Shown one piece after another: positions 11,666-25,878 of a stretch of DNA of 64,000 bases. The position numbers and the translations under genes were made by a program. The stretch comes from Lytechinus variegatus (lineage: Eukaryota; Echinodermata; Echinoidea; Temnopleuroida; Toxopneustidae): contig NC_054756.1 of the NCBI RefSeq assembly GCF_018143015.1, forward strand, positions 20,517,298 through 20,581,297, in the 5' to 3' direction. Within the stretch, counting starts at the first letter, position 1; each line of letters starts with the position of its first letter. Below the pieces are notes generated by a model that saw only the letters and a program-made list of their open reading frames with translations, was not told where the DNA came from and did not search any database.

Positions 11666-13284
11666 ACCCTTCTTCACCCTTCCTCAGCGAGGTGGTTGTA
11701 TGAACAGGTTTGGCAGATTGCTTCCAAGATCGCTTTGACCGTTCTCATTATACGTTAAACTAGTTTTCACTGAACTAGTTTCCAGTAAAGTAGTTTCAGG
11801 AAGTTTAATAGTGAGAACGGTGTCTTAGCTGCTCAGGTGGAGTTGAACAAGCATAATGATTATAGTAGACTATCATTTCCTTAATCAGGCAGACTTGTAC
11901 TAATTACCACTTGTTAGCTGCTGATATCTGAAATAAACCATAACATGTTTACTAAGCACTCTAGTTCCCATATATTGTGAGGGATACCAGGTGTCCATCT
12001 ATGAAGGTTTATTGTTAATTCCTTAAAATCATTAATATCGAAAAGAAAAACACATGCTTTCACCCATCTATTTTTAAATAATTAATCAGGCTATATTCTG
12101 TGCACTTTGAAGGGTGAACGCCAGGAAATTGCAAGTGTGGGAGATTTTCGCTGAAGACCAATATCCCTGATTGCTCTTCTTTCTTCTTGATTAAATTGTC
12201 TCTTGGTCACCAATGGTTTGCTTATCTAGACTCTTTGTGGTAAACGTGATAAATTTTCTCTGTTGGAATCACACCCTCAGATGGATTTAGTTCAGAGTTC
12301 AAAGTTTTCTAGTGCTGAGTTATAAACTTGTGAATGAATCATGAAAGAAAGCACCTGGAGGTAGGATATGACGAATGGTGTGTTATAAGCCTCCAATGCG
12401 AAGACAGAAGCATTTTCAAACGTTGTTTGAGAATGCCAATCGCAAACATGATTCTGGGAGTGCTGTTTATGCCTAATTTTTCAGGGGGGGGGGGGGTAAT
12501 ATACAAAGTGTTTAAGAAATGCATAGACATATTGCTCCAATACTCGAGTCTTAAATGTAGCTGTTCCAATCATTGGGTGGAATCTAGAATGTGTATGCAC
12601 TAAACACATAATGAGGTGGATGATTATGATATGAATAAATTATATTTGTTGAATTTACAATTTGTAAAAAAGAAATTGTTTTATTTGGTGCCCAAAATCC
12701 AAATACAATATCTGTTGTGGTTTACTTTTGTATATAAAAGCGCTATTCAAGCACGCCATGGGCCAAAGGCTTCTTGAAATTAGTATTTGTCTGTAGCTCT
12801 AAGAAGTGCTCAGAACATATTCTTTTAAAGATGAAACAAGCATTTCCAAAAGAGGATGCCAGACACCTTAATACAATTTCAAATTTTCATAAAGAATCAA
12901 CCGTCTGATAAAAAGATGCAAAGGTCTCTACACTTATGCAAGAGCATGAGTCACATTATTGGCCCTTTGCCCGAGTTTTGCATAACCTGTATGAAAGGGA
13001 TATGTATTGGTAGTGATAGCCAATGTGTACAGAAGGCTTAACTATCTTGTAATTACTGCCAAACCAAGTGCTATCGACATCAGTGTTTATGAATTTGGCA
13101 TTGGCTGGCTATGCCGAAAGCCATGAATTTTATTTCCACCAAACATTGCTCATTACATCCAAGACATGCAAAGGACAGGCCATGATTGTCTGCCCTATGT
13201 ACTTTCAGATCGAGGAAACAGTAAGCCTTGATCAGAATGAGTGGGAAGAGGGCATAAATCCCACTATGAGGTATAAACATACAA

Positions 13285-13620
13285 CAGATTAAGGGAGGGG
13301 AAGGATGGAGGGGAGAAGAGAGAGAGAGGATGGGGAAGATGGGATCAATAGAAGGTACATGTCTTTAAGAGGATGGATGAAAGGATAGAGATAAAGAGGT
13401 AATAAGATTGTATGTGTGTGTGTGAGAGAGAGAGAGAAAGTTAGGGTGGGAAGTGATGGAGGGAGGGCTTGAGAATTGAAAGATGGAGAGAGAGAGAGGG
13501 AGAGAGAGAGAGAGGGGGGATGAGAGACAAAGACAGGTGGAGGGCAGAAGCTGGAAGATGGATGAAGTAAACGGGAGGGGGGTAGGGGGGGGAGGTAGAG
13601 TTGAGGAGGGGTGTAAAGAT
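13285..13620. repeat. GA-rich purine tract
   Basis: Plus strand is dominated by GA, GGA and GGGA runs with a short (TG)n near 13412. The proline/serine/leucine-rich minus-strand ORFs are translations of this simple sequence. Confidence 0.85.
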
Positions 13621-14814
13621 GGATAGTTCTTCCTTGCCTTTACCGCCTCCTTGAAACTGCTCTCCATGCATGCAAGGATGATGTTGAAAGCTAATTAGTA
13701 GCACATTGAGCTTAAAAATTAAAAGCAATGATCTATGAAGGTAACAAGTGTTGCTCTGTGCATGCTTGCTCGATCATCTTTGATATTTTTTTTCTGTTGA
13801 CTTCTTAAATTTGGATGTACTCATTTTACAATCATGGAGCTCCTTGGTACAATTAATCCTCTGGCGTTCGTACCCATTTACCGGTCTAACTGACCGGTAA
13901 ATAAACATACACAAAGTGTTTATTTTTGTAATTTCATAAATAAGTGCACTCAAGATGAATATGCATGGATAAGTTATGAAGCAAATCTAACAAATATTTG
14001 CAGAAGTAGGTGTAAAAAGGTGTAAAACAGGATCGAAATGTTGAGAATCTCACACGAATCTGAAATACATGAATATTTATAAATACGGGAAGTGTGCTCA
14101 CGGTTCTATCTTTATAAGACAGCCATGGACGTATTCATCGTTTGTCAAATAGATCAATTGCATTGGCCTCATTAATTTTAGATTGCATACATTGCGTAGG
14201 TTCCATTCATTTCCTATTAGTGTATACCATATTTGAATATATCCCTACCCCCACGACTGCTAATATACACTGAGCAGGCACAAAGATAGGAAGCTTATAA
14301 CAAAAAATAGAAATGCTTTTAGGCATTGAGCTTAATAGGTTGGACAGCTATGCACAGGAATTGTATGAATGTTCAATTGATGTAATAAACACTCATATTC
14401 ATTCTGAAATTCTTGATGTAGATCACTTTTTTCACAAAACACAGTCATAATTAATCATCATTTCACTGCCGCAAAACTTTGATAAAAAAAATGCTAGTTT
14501 GAAGAGATTTGTGGGTTTTCTTAGAGCACAAGTTTCACAATCTGCCTTACGGAGGTTCCACATTTATGTTTGTGCGCATCATGATCTGCACATATTTTAC
14601 ACTCAGCACGCTTATATCACAATGGATTAATTAGCTGTTGGTATGAGCTGATTTTTGTCCTTAATTTGATGAAGCTATAATGGAAATTATTCCATTGACC
14701 ATGTTTTAAAATTCCTCTACAATTTCAAAATACTTTACTCTGTAGTGCTGCAACGTATGACCCTAAGTTTGGATAAATGATAGAGTGGTTTGGAATTTTT
14801 CCTCACAAAGGTAC

Positions 14815-15890
14815 AAAGCTTTTGGCACGTTTTGGTGCGTTTTAAAAAGCACATTTGCTCAAATAAAGGTGCCGATAGTTTGAAAATAAGCACATGATCC
14901 CATATTTTTTTAATGTTTCCACCTGTTAGGTATACCTTCCTCTACAACTTTGCAATGTTTGGTGAAAACGACATGGGTTTTGAATAAAGTGCAGCATTTC
15001 TTGTACTTCTGAAGTTTGTTATTGACATTTTACATTTTTGAGGTTGAGATTTTATTATCTTTCGCGCAATTTCAAAGAACTGAGAGTGCTTTTAGACTTT
15101 AAAAAGCAAACAATTAATAGCAATATAGATAGATTAACCATCTTATCGATACAATTATAAATTATATTGCAAAAATTTGATGAGATGTTCATGAATTTTG
15201 ACTGAGTAATAGAGGTTTAAACTCATTGTTGTGATCTTGTGAGGTCTAAAAATGCCAATTTCTTTTGAATTCGCAATTCTTAAGAACATACATTTGGGTG
15301 AACTTTGAAGCTCTATAGCAAAAAAAATCAAGCACATGGACCCATCATCACCCATGTTAATTTTTGCATATTTTGACTATTCAGGTTCTAAAGTATATAT
15401 GTGTAAAGTATAATGAAAATGACTTTATTTTAATTTTTCAATGTTTTGGAGCAAGTCTACGGAACCATTCACATGTTAGATGGTTTTATCAGACTCTTGC
15501 TTGTTTTTGACACATTTTTGGCTGTTTAAAGCCAACTCGCAATACTTTGACACTGATAATATGAAAACGAGCACATGGACTCCATATTTTTAAATGTTTT
15601 AATGTCTTCAGAATATATTCCTTGACAAATCTTGAGTTTGATAAAAATAACATGGATTTTTAGTGTTTGGGAGCAGATCTATGGAACCATTTGCATTTTA
15701 GACGGTATCATTAGAATGTTTTTGGCCCATTTTAGGGGGTTTTCAAGCCAACTCGCAACACTTTGGACACTGATAGTTTAAAAAGAGCACATGGACCCCC
15801 TATTTTTAAATTCCCTACACCTTTGCAATCCATTGATCTACAGTTTTGCCGAATGTGATGAAAATTACATGGATTTTGAATAAAGTGCAT
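14815..15890 (+). repeat. Diverged tandem block of about 210-bp units
   Basis: The phrases 'gccaactcgcaa..cttt', 'gagcacatgga' and 'acatggattttgaataaagt' recur in the same order, most clearly near 15530-15670 and 15745-15890, with an older relative from about 14815. Divergence is high. Confidence 0.55.
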
Positions 15891-17299
15891 CTCAAACTAA
15901 ACTTTTTAAATTTTCGAGTAGATTCATGTCTTTTGAAGATTTGTTATTTAGAAGTTTATTCACCAACAATCTTCTCAAATGAGGATGCTGCTGACTCCAA
16001 ATGTATATAGTTTTGCCAATAAAAAAGATATTCTTCTTTTTGGTATCTACTTAGTTGAATAAGAAGAAAATACTTCTTTATCTGCAATTTATGCTCATAG
16101 ATTAGGAGGAAAACAGTTCTAAAAATTAGTACGAAGAAAATACATCTTACCTTAGATGATACTAAATTAGTTAGATGTTGATTTTATCAATTTTCACCTC
16201 AAACTTTTATCCATGATCTTGAGTTCTCAGAGTTAAAGCAATCTATCCAAGATGTGCAGATATTTTTTGTTTCTTTTCTTTAAATCAGTATCAAAGAAAC
16301 AATTCACAAGCCTAAGCCAAGGAGCGCCAATATCTCATAAAGATGTAGACACATTCACAACCTTTTCCTCCAAAACAGACGATATGAACAGAAGAAAATG
16401 CAGGAATGGTCGAGTTAAGAGACAAGAGACAAGCAAAGTGGCTTGAAGTGGCAGCAGACACTGTATCGGACGGGCTTTCTGACCACTTTCCCCTTTCCAC
16501 TTCATTTATATTGATTGAAATCTGCACTGGTTTGGATGCCACCAATTAGTATGCAGTGGCCACAGCTGTACGTGGAGTGGGTGACTGACCGCTGCTCACT
16601 CATTGGTCATTTTAACTTGAATAAGTCCTAATGGTCAGTTTGCCTCTCATTGCATATGGCTTCACTCTGACGTTTGGATGGTGAATTACATGAATTTAAT
16701 ACATCTGTGTAACTTTAACTTCACAGGCTTGAAGATGCTTGCAAATCGAAAGACATAAATTTATATAAGTGGTTTAAAGTAGGGGGAGGTACAGCACCCG
16801 CCCCTAGATTTGTGTTCACATAACCACAAATACGTGCACTATGATTATGTAATTCTTTCGATTTTTAAAAGTTAAGTCCTTTGCTAGACCACCTTTGATT
16901 AAGAAAATCAGCAGCTTTCTAGTATGGGTGTGAGGAGATCTTGGGTTAAGAGGAAAAGAGGGTGTACTTTCCCCCATAACAAAAAAAAAGAAAATTGCAT
17001 AAGCCAGAAAAAACAGAAGAGAAAGAACTCTCTTCACAAGGTCACCTTTTCCAACGCAACCGCATCGGAGGGGTGTGTGCGGTTGCCATGACGATGACGG
17101 GCGCTCGTAAAAAGAGTGCGGATTATTTTCGGAGTTTATGAACGCAATTTTTATTGAATTATCCGCATTACTCTTAGGCGGCTAATTGGAGGAATGGTTT
17201 ATGAAAGGGGTATTAGATTGTGATATGCTTCATAAATTACTCAGTTTTGGTGAATCAATTATTAATCACTATGAAACTGGACAACGCTTTACGATAAGA

Positions 17300-17530
17300 C
17301 TCTGTAAATGCAAAAGAGCTAATCTGATCCCTAATCATGCTCCTCTCATGACGAAGTGAGATTTTGGTCTTTCAAGAGTGAGTTTCCACCTTTTTGAGGA
17401 GTAAAAAATTGTGCATTTGTTTTTCACTTTTACTCTTGAAAGATGGAAAGCTCACTCTATCAGCACTGGTACCTCATACTCTGAGAGGAGCTTGATTAGG
17501 GACCAGATTTGCTCCTTTGCATTTACATAG
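17300..17530. mobile_element. Foldback MITE, copy 2 (CTCTAAATGC family)
   Basis: The left end 'ctctgtaaatgcaaaagagc' is inverted-repeated at the right end 'gctcctttgcatttacatag'. The arms extend about 50 bp through 'ccctaatcatgctcctctca'. Related to 5101-5348 and 32 bp from the next element. Confidence 0.7.
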
Positions 17531-17561
17531 TACATTCCAACATATATCTCCTAACACCATA

Positions 17562-19031
17562 CAGTCAGGGAAACTCCCGCTTTTCCGAGATCGTTTGAAA
17601 TGTCCCTTTTTCGAGATAGTTGCGTTCACCGAAGCGTGAATCACCGCTGAAAACCTTCGCCCTGTGTAGTCTTTCTCGGCTGTTTTCAGACCCTTATGTA
17701 TGTGTGCGAACACTCGGTAAGAGCGGTGAAAATGTGTACGCGTGTATACAACCATAGAGCTGTTAGCTCCATGATACAAACAGGGAAGTGTTATGTAACC
17801 GTGCATTCTTCTGGACATTGTTATCTTTAGAACATGTGCCTCTCTCTCCCCCTCTCTCTCTTTCTCTCTCTTATTTATTGTCAAGCATTCAATTTGATTT
17901 TCGTTCATCACTTACCCTTTATCCTGACGTTAAATGTACCGTAATTAGACCATATTTTTGGATCCACCGTCATATCCGTAATATCCAACTTTCATGTTAA
18001 TTCCACCTCAGCATTCATCTTCAGCTTATGATCTGATGCACAATCCATAATCAATTCATTATAATATTATTTCCACTACTAGTGCCGGCGGAAGTCATGG
18101 AAATTATTAAGTCGATATGCAATTTCAAAACATGCCGAATACAGGTCTGTCCTAAAACAATCATTGGCTGGTTGACGAAGCCAACAAATTGGAAAAAAGT
18201 ATACTGTATTCACCTTCAAAACATACATACTGCAAAGTATTGGGGCTAGCGGTCACCAAATCAAGTGCATTATAAAAGTCTGCCTGTCAGCTCGATCCAT
18301 GTCCAAACTTCCCTCAAACGTCCAGCCCAGATGAGAATATCATGATGTCATTATGATCATGACCATTCTCCATTCGACATGATCCATGCTAGCAGTGAAC
18401 AGGTGTGAGATCAATGGTTTAGATTATGAACATTATCGAGAACTGCATATCCATTTTCCATAGCACTAAACCGCCGGAGAGCTGGTTAGAGGTTATTACC
18501 ATAGGAACGAATATATTTTCCGAGTCTTTCTTATCATATATTACGTAATGCCGTACCCAAAATAACTTTCAGCATGATCATGGAAGGTCCATGCTTAGTA
18601 CCATAGCTCTATGCACACTTTGTACACTTTGTACACACACACACCACGCGTTCGGCTACAACATGTAGCGGAGTATCGCGGCACAAAGGCTGAACGCAGA
18701 GACTAACCTCCTCTTACGAGAACTTTTGCTTGCATTTTTTCAGCATAAATGTGTCTTCTTTCTTCAATAGCGTCTAAGCACCACGGTGGCGAATTCTATT
18801 TTTTGGAATATAGATGAGAAATTTAGTTTTCTTTAACATATTTGAAAATAAAAATCCGCCACCGTGGTGCTTTTTTTATATGAAGTTTTTAGTGAGGGTA
18901 TGTCAAAAAACCCCATTCACTTTGTACAGGAAAGCTATTCGGTGAGATCCTAAAAGATTACGTCATGCGACCACAAATCCCTGTTAATCGAGATTCTGTC
19001 GCTCTCGCAAAAGCGGGAGTTTCCTTGACTG
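17562..19031. mobile_element. 1.47-kb DNA transposon with CAGTCARGGAAACTCC termini
   Basis: The left end 'cagtcagggaaactcccgct' is repeated inverted at the right end 'agcgggagtttccttgactg', extending to about 29 bp with few mismatches. A CCATA direct repeat flanks it (17557-17561 and 19032-19036), suggesting a 5-bp target duplication. No transposase domain is recognised inside, including the minus-strand ORF at 17474-17911, which crosses the left terminus. Superfamily not assigned. It contains a nested 95-bp MITE. Confidence 0.7.
18777..18871. mobile_element. 95-bp MITE nested in the larger transposon
   Basis: Termini 'agcaccacggtggcga' and 'tccgccaccgtggtgct' are inverted repeats of about 17 bp with one mismatch around an AT-rich core. 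Confidence 0.7.
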
Positions 19032-19036
19032 CCATA

Positions 19037-22000
19037 TCATTATTACATTTTGAATTCTATCAAAAAGATAAGTCAATAACATTAATTGAAGTTAAACAAA
19101 TAAATTTCCACAATAAATAGGACAATTAGCATTGAATGACCATAAAACACAAAAGAACAACTACAAACACAAACCTATTTCACTGCTAAGACTATAAAGC
19201 GATCACAGATTTGATAATGGCACTCAGCATGCAATCATGTTTTGAAGGCAAATCTGCTTCCTTTATTAAATGGAATATATTTTAAACTGCTCTACATGTA
19301 TATGTTGTGTTGATGTGATGCATTTGATTACAAGTACTAATATTCCAAGGAAACTTCCGCTCTGTGACATACTTGCAATACACATTGTAAGGTGGAATTT
19401 GGGGAAACGACAAGTTCATACTAAATAGCGACATTTTCCTATTTCATTAATATATATTTTTCTATTTGTAGACTAAGGTTAAGCTGACTACATCATTGGT
19501 AACCTCATGGAGATAATTTTAATGAACCCTCGTCACATTAATGATACAGTGTGTTTGGAGGACTGTATCCAAGGATACGGTTCCTGCCGTCAGTGAGAAT
19601 CATCAGCGATGAGGGAGGGAGGGAGTGAGAGTTTTTTTTTTGGGGGGGGATGAGAGAGCTGTATAATGACAGAGAAAGGAAAATAGTGGTTGCATTGGAT
19701 GGGAGGGGCAGAGCCTTATGATTGCAATACTAGACATCATTTTCAGAAGTCTTCTGTAATCTTAATGAAAGTTACCTGAATCGGAAGTTTAGTCTTGACC
19801 TCCCAGGGTCGACTGAAGCCAGCAATTTTTTTTTGGGGGGGGGGGAGGGAGGAGAGAGGGGTGGGTCATGTTAATCCCCCTCCCCTTTTGGAGTCTCACA
19901 AAGTTGGTTGTTATCCATTTTGTCTTTATTCAGCTTTGGATTGTTGTGAAGACCTTCAAAATGGTATAACGTCATTGAATGGTCATTTTGTCCAGAACTC
20001 TTTGAAAATTGTCAATCGTCATTTTGATGACGACACAGGAAGCAATTTTCAAACCATAGGGATTTTAATCCGCTTGCTGTCAACCTACCAAGCTCAATTA
20101 CCTTAGTCAGTAAATATCTCCACTTACCTCAAACATGCGACAGAAAAGAGACAAGCTATGAAATATATTCTTGTGGAAATTTCCAAGCAATCCCTGACTC
20201 TTCAAGATAAATTCCTTTCCGTTTATCATGAATTCCTCTTGGTGATGCATTGTTTTACAAATAACTTGTAAAGCACAAACATATCTCTGTACAAAAATTA
20301 ATTAATATCACCTTTTCAATGAGTGTATACATATATTTCCTGCATTGGATTGCACGCGAAAGAAGACAAGATTATTCCGCACAACGCACAACTTTCTGTA
20401 GCCTTGAGAATTCACATACATTGCATAAACGTACTATAAAAACAAAAGAACTCTTGTGCCTGTAATTATTTCGATCAAACAGCGAGAATGGCTATGAATA
20501 TACCGTTGAATGTCTTATAGATTGTCTCTAGATGTAGAACTTGACCAAGGTTGCCGTGGCATTGCAGTGATTGACCTAGAATCACTAAGCAGTCGTATAA
20601 TAATTATTCCTTTGGCAGTGATCGTTATGCAATACAGGTTTAGCGGAACAAAGCAAAGTGATTAGATCTGAGCGCAACAGCCCCTAAAGATACAAGACAT
20701 GCATAAGATGTGAAAAAGGGAGGGAGAGAGAGAGAGAGAGAGAGATCTTGTGCAATAGAGGATGATGTGTGAAGTCATGGTGAAGTCAGTCAATTATGAA
20801 AGTGAATAAAGTAAAGTGTTTGATAGACTGCAAACCTGTAAATATGTCAGATCGTTATAGATTAAACGATTCACTCTTAGATCTTGCAGGCTTGATACCA
20901 GCTAGGCCCACTTAATTCCTTTCGCCAATACTGTCATCCATGAAGATATTCCTCTAGCCTTTCTGATGCAAGCAGGATGATATGACATTTTCAAAGCAAA
21001 GCTGATCTACATTCATATTGGCACGGAAGGCATGTGACACATCTAATCATATAAAGATTAAATGTGGTTATTTCTATGTATTCTTTATTTGAGGATTAGT
21101 ATATAGAGAAAGTAAGGATGCATTTTATCTGATAAAAGTTCCCATTCCACCAAAGAAAAATTAGGCTGTCCCTACACCCCCATTCCATTCATTAATGTAG
21201 ACCTATTTACATATCCTATAGAGTAATGTACAATGGAATTAGTAGAACAAATATCTTGCAAAGCTGCTCTATAGATCAAAAAGAATGCTCAACAATAATG
21301 TTCACTAATTGAAAGTAATGTGGTAAAAAACATTTGAGATTATCCTCCAAATTGTATCAGCCCACTTACCTTGATACCATATAGCTGCTGCTGTCAACAT
21401 AACAACCTATTGACATGATTTTATTGCCCCGAAGTCAGACACATGTTATAGTGTGCACACTCATCACACGGTTCTGCATATAACTGCTCTAATGTTAACA
21501 ATGAATGATACTTTATGTAAGCACCAAGAAGGCACAGGGTTAGCCAAGCAAGACCTGTTGCCTTTGTCTCCTGATGTATCGCTTGGACTGAGCAAGAAAA
21601 GCTGATGATTAGATCAATGATTAAGTTTCAGTTAGATACAGAAATCTAAAGATAGTTTAAATAAGGAAAGGTCAGGATCAATAAAATCTTTGTTGTGGTT
21701 TCTTTGGTTAGTTATAGCGTGATGAAGTCACTTTTGGTGCGTTCCAGCAACCCTTCTTTAGTCCAGTAACACCGTTTAGAAACGTTTGGTTCAGGAGTTT
21801 ATATTTGGTTGTTTGGAAAAAAATTGACACTATTCTTGAATCCTCGAAAGAAAGAGGCATTTTGAACCGAGTGGTCTCAACCTAAATCACAATGCCCAGT
21901 AGTATACTAGCACTTTCAAGCAAAATAGATCCTTCAAAGTACTCCAGGAAAAAGAGATAGGACCTAATGTTATAGGAACTAATGCTAGTTTTTCTTGGCG

Positions 22001-23735
22001 TAAATACTCATGTGAACCCAGCACAAGATGGGAGAAGAAAAGAATTTATTCACATCGTTGAGTTCGAAGGATGTCATTTGTTAACATGAGTTAGCACCCT
22101 ACCGACTGTAATTCTGATAATTGTTTACTTGCTTGTGTTGATATTGCAAACCTTGGGCTTAATTGGATTTATCACTGAACGATAATGACGACTTCAAAAC
22201 TTGGTTTGTTGTGTTTGATCTCCGATCTACATTTTCTGTGAATTATAATTCAAGATCTATATCCATTGGGATTTTAAAGAGATAGTTGTCCTCATTTCAT
22301 GTAAAGATGTGTTGACATCATGTATTATTCCATGAAATTGGTAGTATTAAACCCTATTTAGATAGATAAATGTTTTTAGGTAAGAATCAGATATCATGGC
22401 AACCAAGCCAAATTGTGATGCAATTGACATCAATCAATACATTAAAGTTGAAACAAGAGTTCAAGCTCCATCCATCCCAACCACCAACCTGTTTGAACTG
22501 ATTACCAGCCAAATGAGCATTGTATTGTACTAATCCCAATCTATTGATTGTATAGTTGTACGTTAGAACTAATGATACAGTGGGACAATTTTATTGATCT
22601 TTATTACGTATATATTCTGTCTGCCAACAAAACGAATTATATTATAATGACAGCCTAGACTAATACCATGATATTCTAGTCTTGGGGAAAAGGCCCAATG
22701 ATATTGGAAATGCCTGATTGACTTCCATAGTGAATCAAATGTATTTTTTTTTAAGTCCACAATTTTTTCGTCTCATATTTGATAAACTTATGGTATATTG
22801 AAACATACAAAACTAAAGCCTTTTATGAAAAAAACACAAAAATGCGGCGTCAGTATGACTATTCAAAATGGTCTGAGCGATCAAGACTAGGAAAGAGAGA
22901 GAGGTGAGTTGCTACCCTTCTAATAGATATCGACTAATACTGTCACTAGTCATTTATTCTGTGAAAAACCTTTATCCAATTTTGTGACTGACTTTTAATG
23001 GAAAAAAAGAAGAAGTGATGTACATGTATAGGTGTAGGACCTGTGTAATACACCATTGGTTCATATTTTACCAGCCTCCTTGATGTGATTTATGTACAAA
23101 TCTTGAAATTCTATACCTCTGGATTAAAAATCATCTCTTAAACTTATTTAAATAGAATAAATGCATCAAACTGAATTAGTTTGGTTTGATGTTATTTTGT
23201 GTTCCTTTTCCATTGAACTTCATAAAGTTAGCAACTGCATTTGAGTTGTCATATTGCTATGAAAAGAGGCAAAGATATGAGACTGCTTGTTACATGTTTT
23301 GCACAATTTTGAGTTGAAGCAAAGAATGTTTAATTTTTCCCTTTTGTCGTAAAGCAGTCCATTCGGACTTGTTTTACATTGAATTTTTCTTTACATTTAG
23401 TTTTTCTTCTACTCTTTGTATTCAATTTGATATGTTAGTAATGTTGTGCCCTATTTCTCCCTTTTTGGAGGAGCCTGCCATTAGAGATGAGATGAAAAAC
23501 TTGTTTTTTTTTGTGGGGAGGAGGCGAGGGTGGAAAAACAAGTACACATCTACTCTGGATTACCTTGTATCCCAATATCCCATGTCATAGAGCTGTTGTA
23601 AGCAAGAATGTAATACCTACCAGGGACATTAAAATCCTACAAAATTACTCATTAATGCCATCTCTGACTATATTGAAAACAAATATAATTTGAATGAAGA
23701 GCGTGATTGTGGTAGGGGTGCTGATAATTCTTATA
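19037..23735. other. No gene seen over 4.7 kb
   Basis: No supportable exon. Simple sequence only: a GA-rich stretch and poly-G run at about 19608-19650, another poly-G at about 19826-19850, and (GA)n at about 20722-20745. Upstream laminin exons may lie here but none could be recognised. Confidence 0.4.
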
Positions 23736-24723
23736 CAGTGCGTATCAAAAAAAAGTTTACACTTTGAAAAAATCCTGTAAAATTATACATTTGTAATATC
23801 CTGAAGATTTTTCCACATTTTAACATTGGTACAGATCCATTAAAGCAAATGACGATATAACTGTCGAAAAAATATTTCCGCTTGAGTGAGCACCACTTAC
23901 TTTTGAAAAAGTTAATGAAAAATGATTCGCGCAGAACTTTGAAATAGTTATGTGAATAAAAGTAGACCTTACTCGTTAAGAACTCATGGAATTCAGCTAG
24001 TAAAATTGATTTGAAGATATCTTCTACCTTGTTTGACTTGTTTCCTTGCCCAAAACACTTCGAAGAGTGCATTTCGCCCCACCCCACTCCCCCACACACC
24101 GAGGCCATCGTGACGATATTTCCTTTTCACTGAGCTGTGATTTACATGGAATGGCTTAAGCTTGATTTTCATTTTGTTAATCATTGCTAAGCTTGGGAAA
24201 AGTGTGGAGAAACAAGTATTAAATTAAAAATGAAATAAACCCACTGTAAATGATAAAAACTTAGTGAAAAAAATGCTGGAGATGTCTGATATAAACTTTT
24301 GTTAAGATTCAGTTATGTCCTCAGATCCTGCTGGCACAAATAGTGTAAAGGTTGTGCTTACTAAGTGTTGAAAGTTGAACTTTGGTGGCAAAATCGTTAC
24401 AACATGCTTTAAAGTATCCGTTTTATTTCAGTTGACTAAAAGTGCAAGGGAAATGTATGATAAATCTTTCGTAGGGTAAGTTTGATTTTGCCCTTTCCCC
24501 TTGACACAGCATGAAAACGAGCATTTCTGCGCAAACAGATTTCTGCGAGCTTTACAGAAATGGACAGTGCTCACTCAAGTGTAACATTCTGACAAAACTT
24601 TTACTGTCATAGGATAGGTGAGACCCAAACCCAAGATTATATGTGAAAAAATTACCCATATGTTGTATATTTTGTAATTCCCAGGGCTTTTTCAAAGTGT
24701 GAACTTTTTTTTGATACGCACTG
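23736..24723. mobile_element. 988-bp Tc1/mariner-like non-autonomous transposon
   Basis: The left terminus 'cagtgcgtatcaaaaaaaag' is repeated inverted at the right ('cttttttttgatacgcactg'). The inverted repeats are about 37 bp with a single mismatch ('tttacactttgaaaaa' versus 'ttcacactttgaaaaa'). TA dinucleotides flank both ends (23734-23735 and 24724-24725). No DDE transposase frame remains. Its right end abuts a long polypurine tract. Confidence 0.85.
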
Positions 24724-24729
24724 TAGTGA

Positions 24730-25460
24730 TGACGATAATGAAGAAAAGACATTAATGGGTAGGAGAAGAAAAATAGAAGAGGAAGAGAAAGGAAGAGGAT
24801 ACTGGAATTGAAGAATATTGGGTAAGGATGAAAGCAATTAACAGAAAAGAAGAACAAATAAAAAAAAGAAAAGTAGAGAAAAGGGGAAAAGGGAAGACAT
24901 GGAAGGAGGAAAAAGAGTGGAAATGAGGTTGAGAAAGGATGAGAAAGGGGAGAAGGATGATGAAGAAGAAGAGGATAAGAAAGAGGAGAAGTAGAAGGAT
25001 GAATAAGAAGATGAAGGGAAGGAGGAGGGGAAGAAAGAAGGATGAGGTAGAAGAGGAGGATAGAAGAAGCAGAAGGGGGAGAAAAAGGACAAAAAGGGAA
25101 GATGACAAAGATGAGAAGGAAGAATGATGAAGAAGAGAGGAAAAGGAATGAAAGAAAGAGGATAAGGAATAAGGGGAAGAGGAGAAGGGGGAGAAAATAA
25201 AGTGAAGGAGAGGGAGGGGAAGAATGAAGTAGAAGAAGGTAAGATTAAGAATGAGGAAGAGAGGGGAAAGAAGAAAGAAAGAGAATAAGGAATAAGAGGA
25301 AGATGAGAAGGATGAGGAAAAGGGGGAAAAGATGGAGAGAAAAAATTATAAGGAATAAGAGGAAGAGGAGAAGATGAGGAAAAGAATAAGAAATGCGGGA
25401 AGAGTAAAGGGAGACAGAGAAGAAAGGAATGAGGACAGAAATGGAAGAGGAGAAAATACA
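24730..25460 (+). repeat. About 730-bp polypurine tract
   Basis: The plus strand is almost entirely A and G (gaagaggag-type words) with few pyrimidine interruptions. The serine/proline/leucine/phenylalanine-rich minus ORFs and the arginine/lysine/glutamate-rich plus ORF are its translations and not genes. Long mirror-like purine tracts can form triplex H-DNA. Confidence 0.9.
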
Positions 25461-25878
25461 ATGTTAATATTTGTTATCTGTATACAGGATTCTCTATAGC
25501 ATTCATAGGCATGATGTAGATCTACAGTATGTATTAATACCAAGCTACATTAGAAGGGATGATGGCCTTTGAAAACGGGTCATTTGTCGCTGACGATAAT
25601 TAGAAGAGGCTTGAGCTTATTAATTAATCAATGTTAATTAACTGAAATAACATAGCACAGAAACATACAGACCTGGATTCTCATAATATGGAAATGTCCT
25701 TAGAGCTTCTAATAAGCATTGATTATGACTGTGTTCATACATGTTTGAGATAATTAACACATACATGATTATTTTTTTTTTTGCATTTTGTTGCACCATC
25801 ACCAATACTAGGAAAGATCAATCCATCCAGCAAATTATCGACCCCTGAACCTACCATGTTTCTGAACAGGGCTGACAT

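Larger units (their letters stand above)
11674..17299. other. No gene seen over 5.6 kb
   Basis: No exon could be supported. It contains the purine-rich tract and the diverged tandem block listed separately. Open frames around 12334-13292 and 16252-16545 have no recognisable motif and are not called. Confidence 0.45.

Noticed and set aside
17474..17911. 145-residue minus-strand open frame
   Set aside because: Crosses the left end of a DNA transposon; no transposase or other motif.
19795..20106. 103-residue plus-strand frame
   Set aside because: Includes a poly-G-derived Gly stretch and no splice-site or domain support.
23731..24108. 125-residue minus-strand frame inside the mariner-like element
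   Set aside because: No DDE or helix-turn-helix motif of a Tc1/mariner transposase; starts in the terminal repeat.
24838..25461. 207-residue minus-strand open frame
   Set aside because: Pure translation of a polypurine tract (Ser/Pro/Leu/Phe only); no codon or domain signal.
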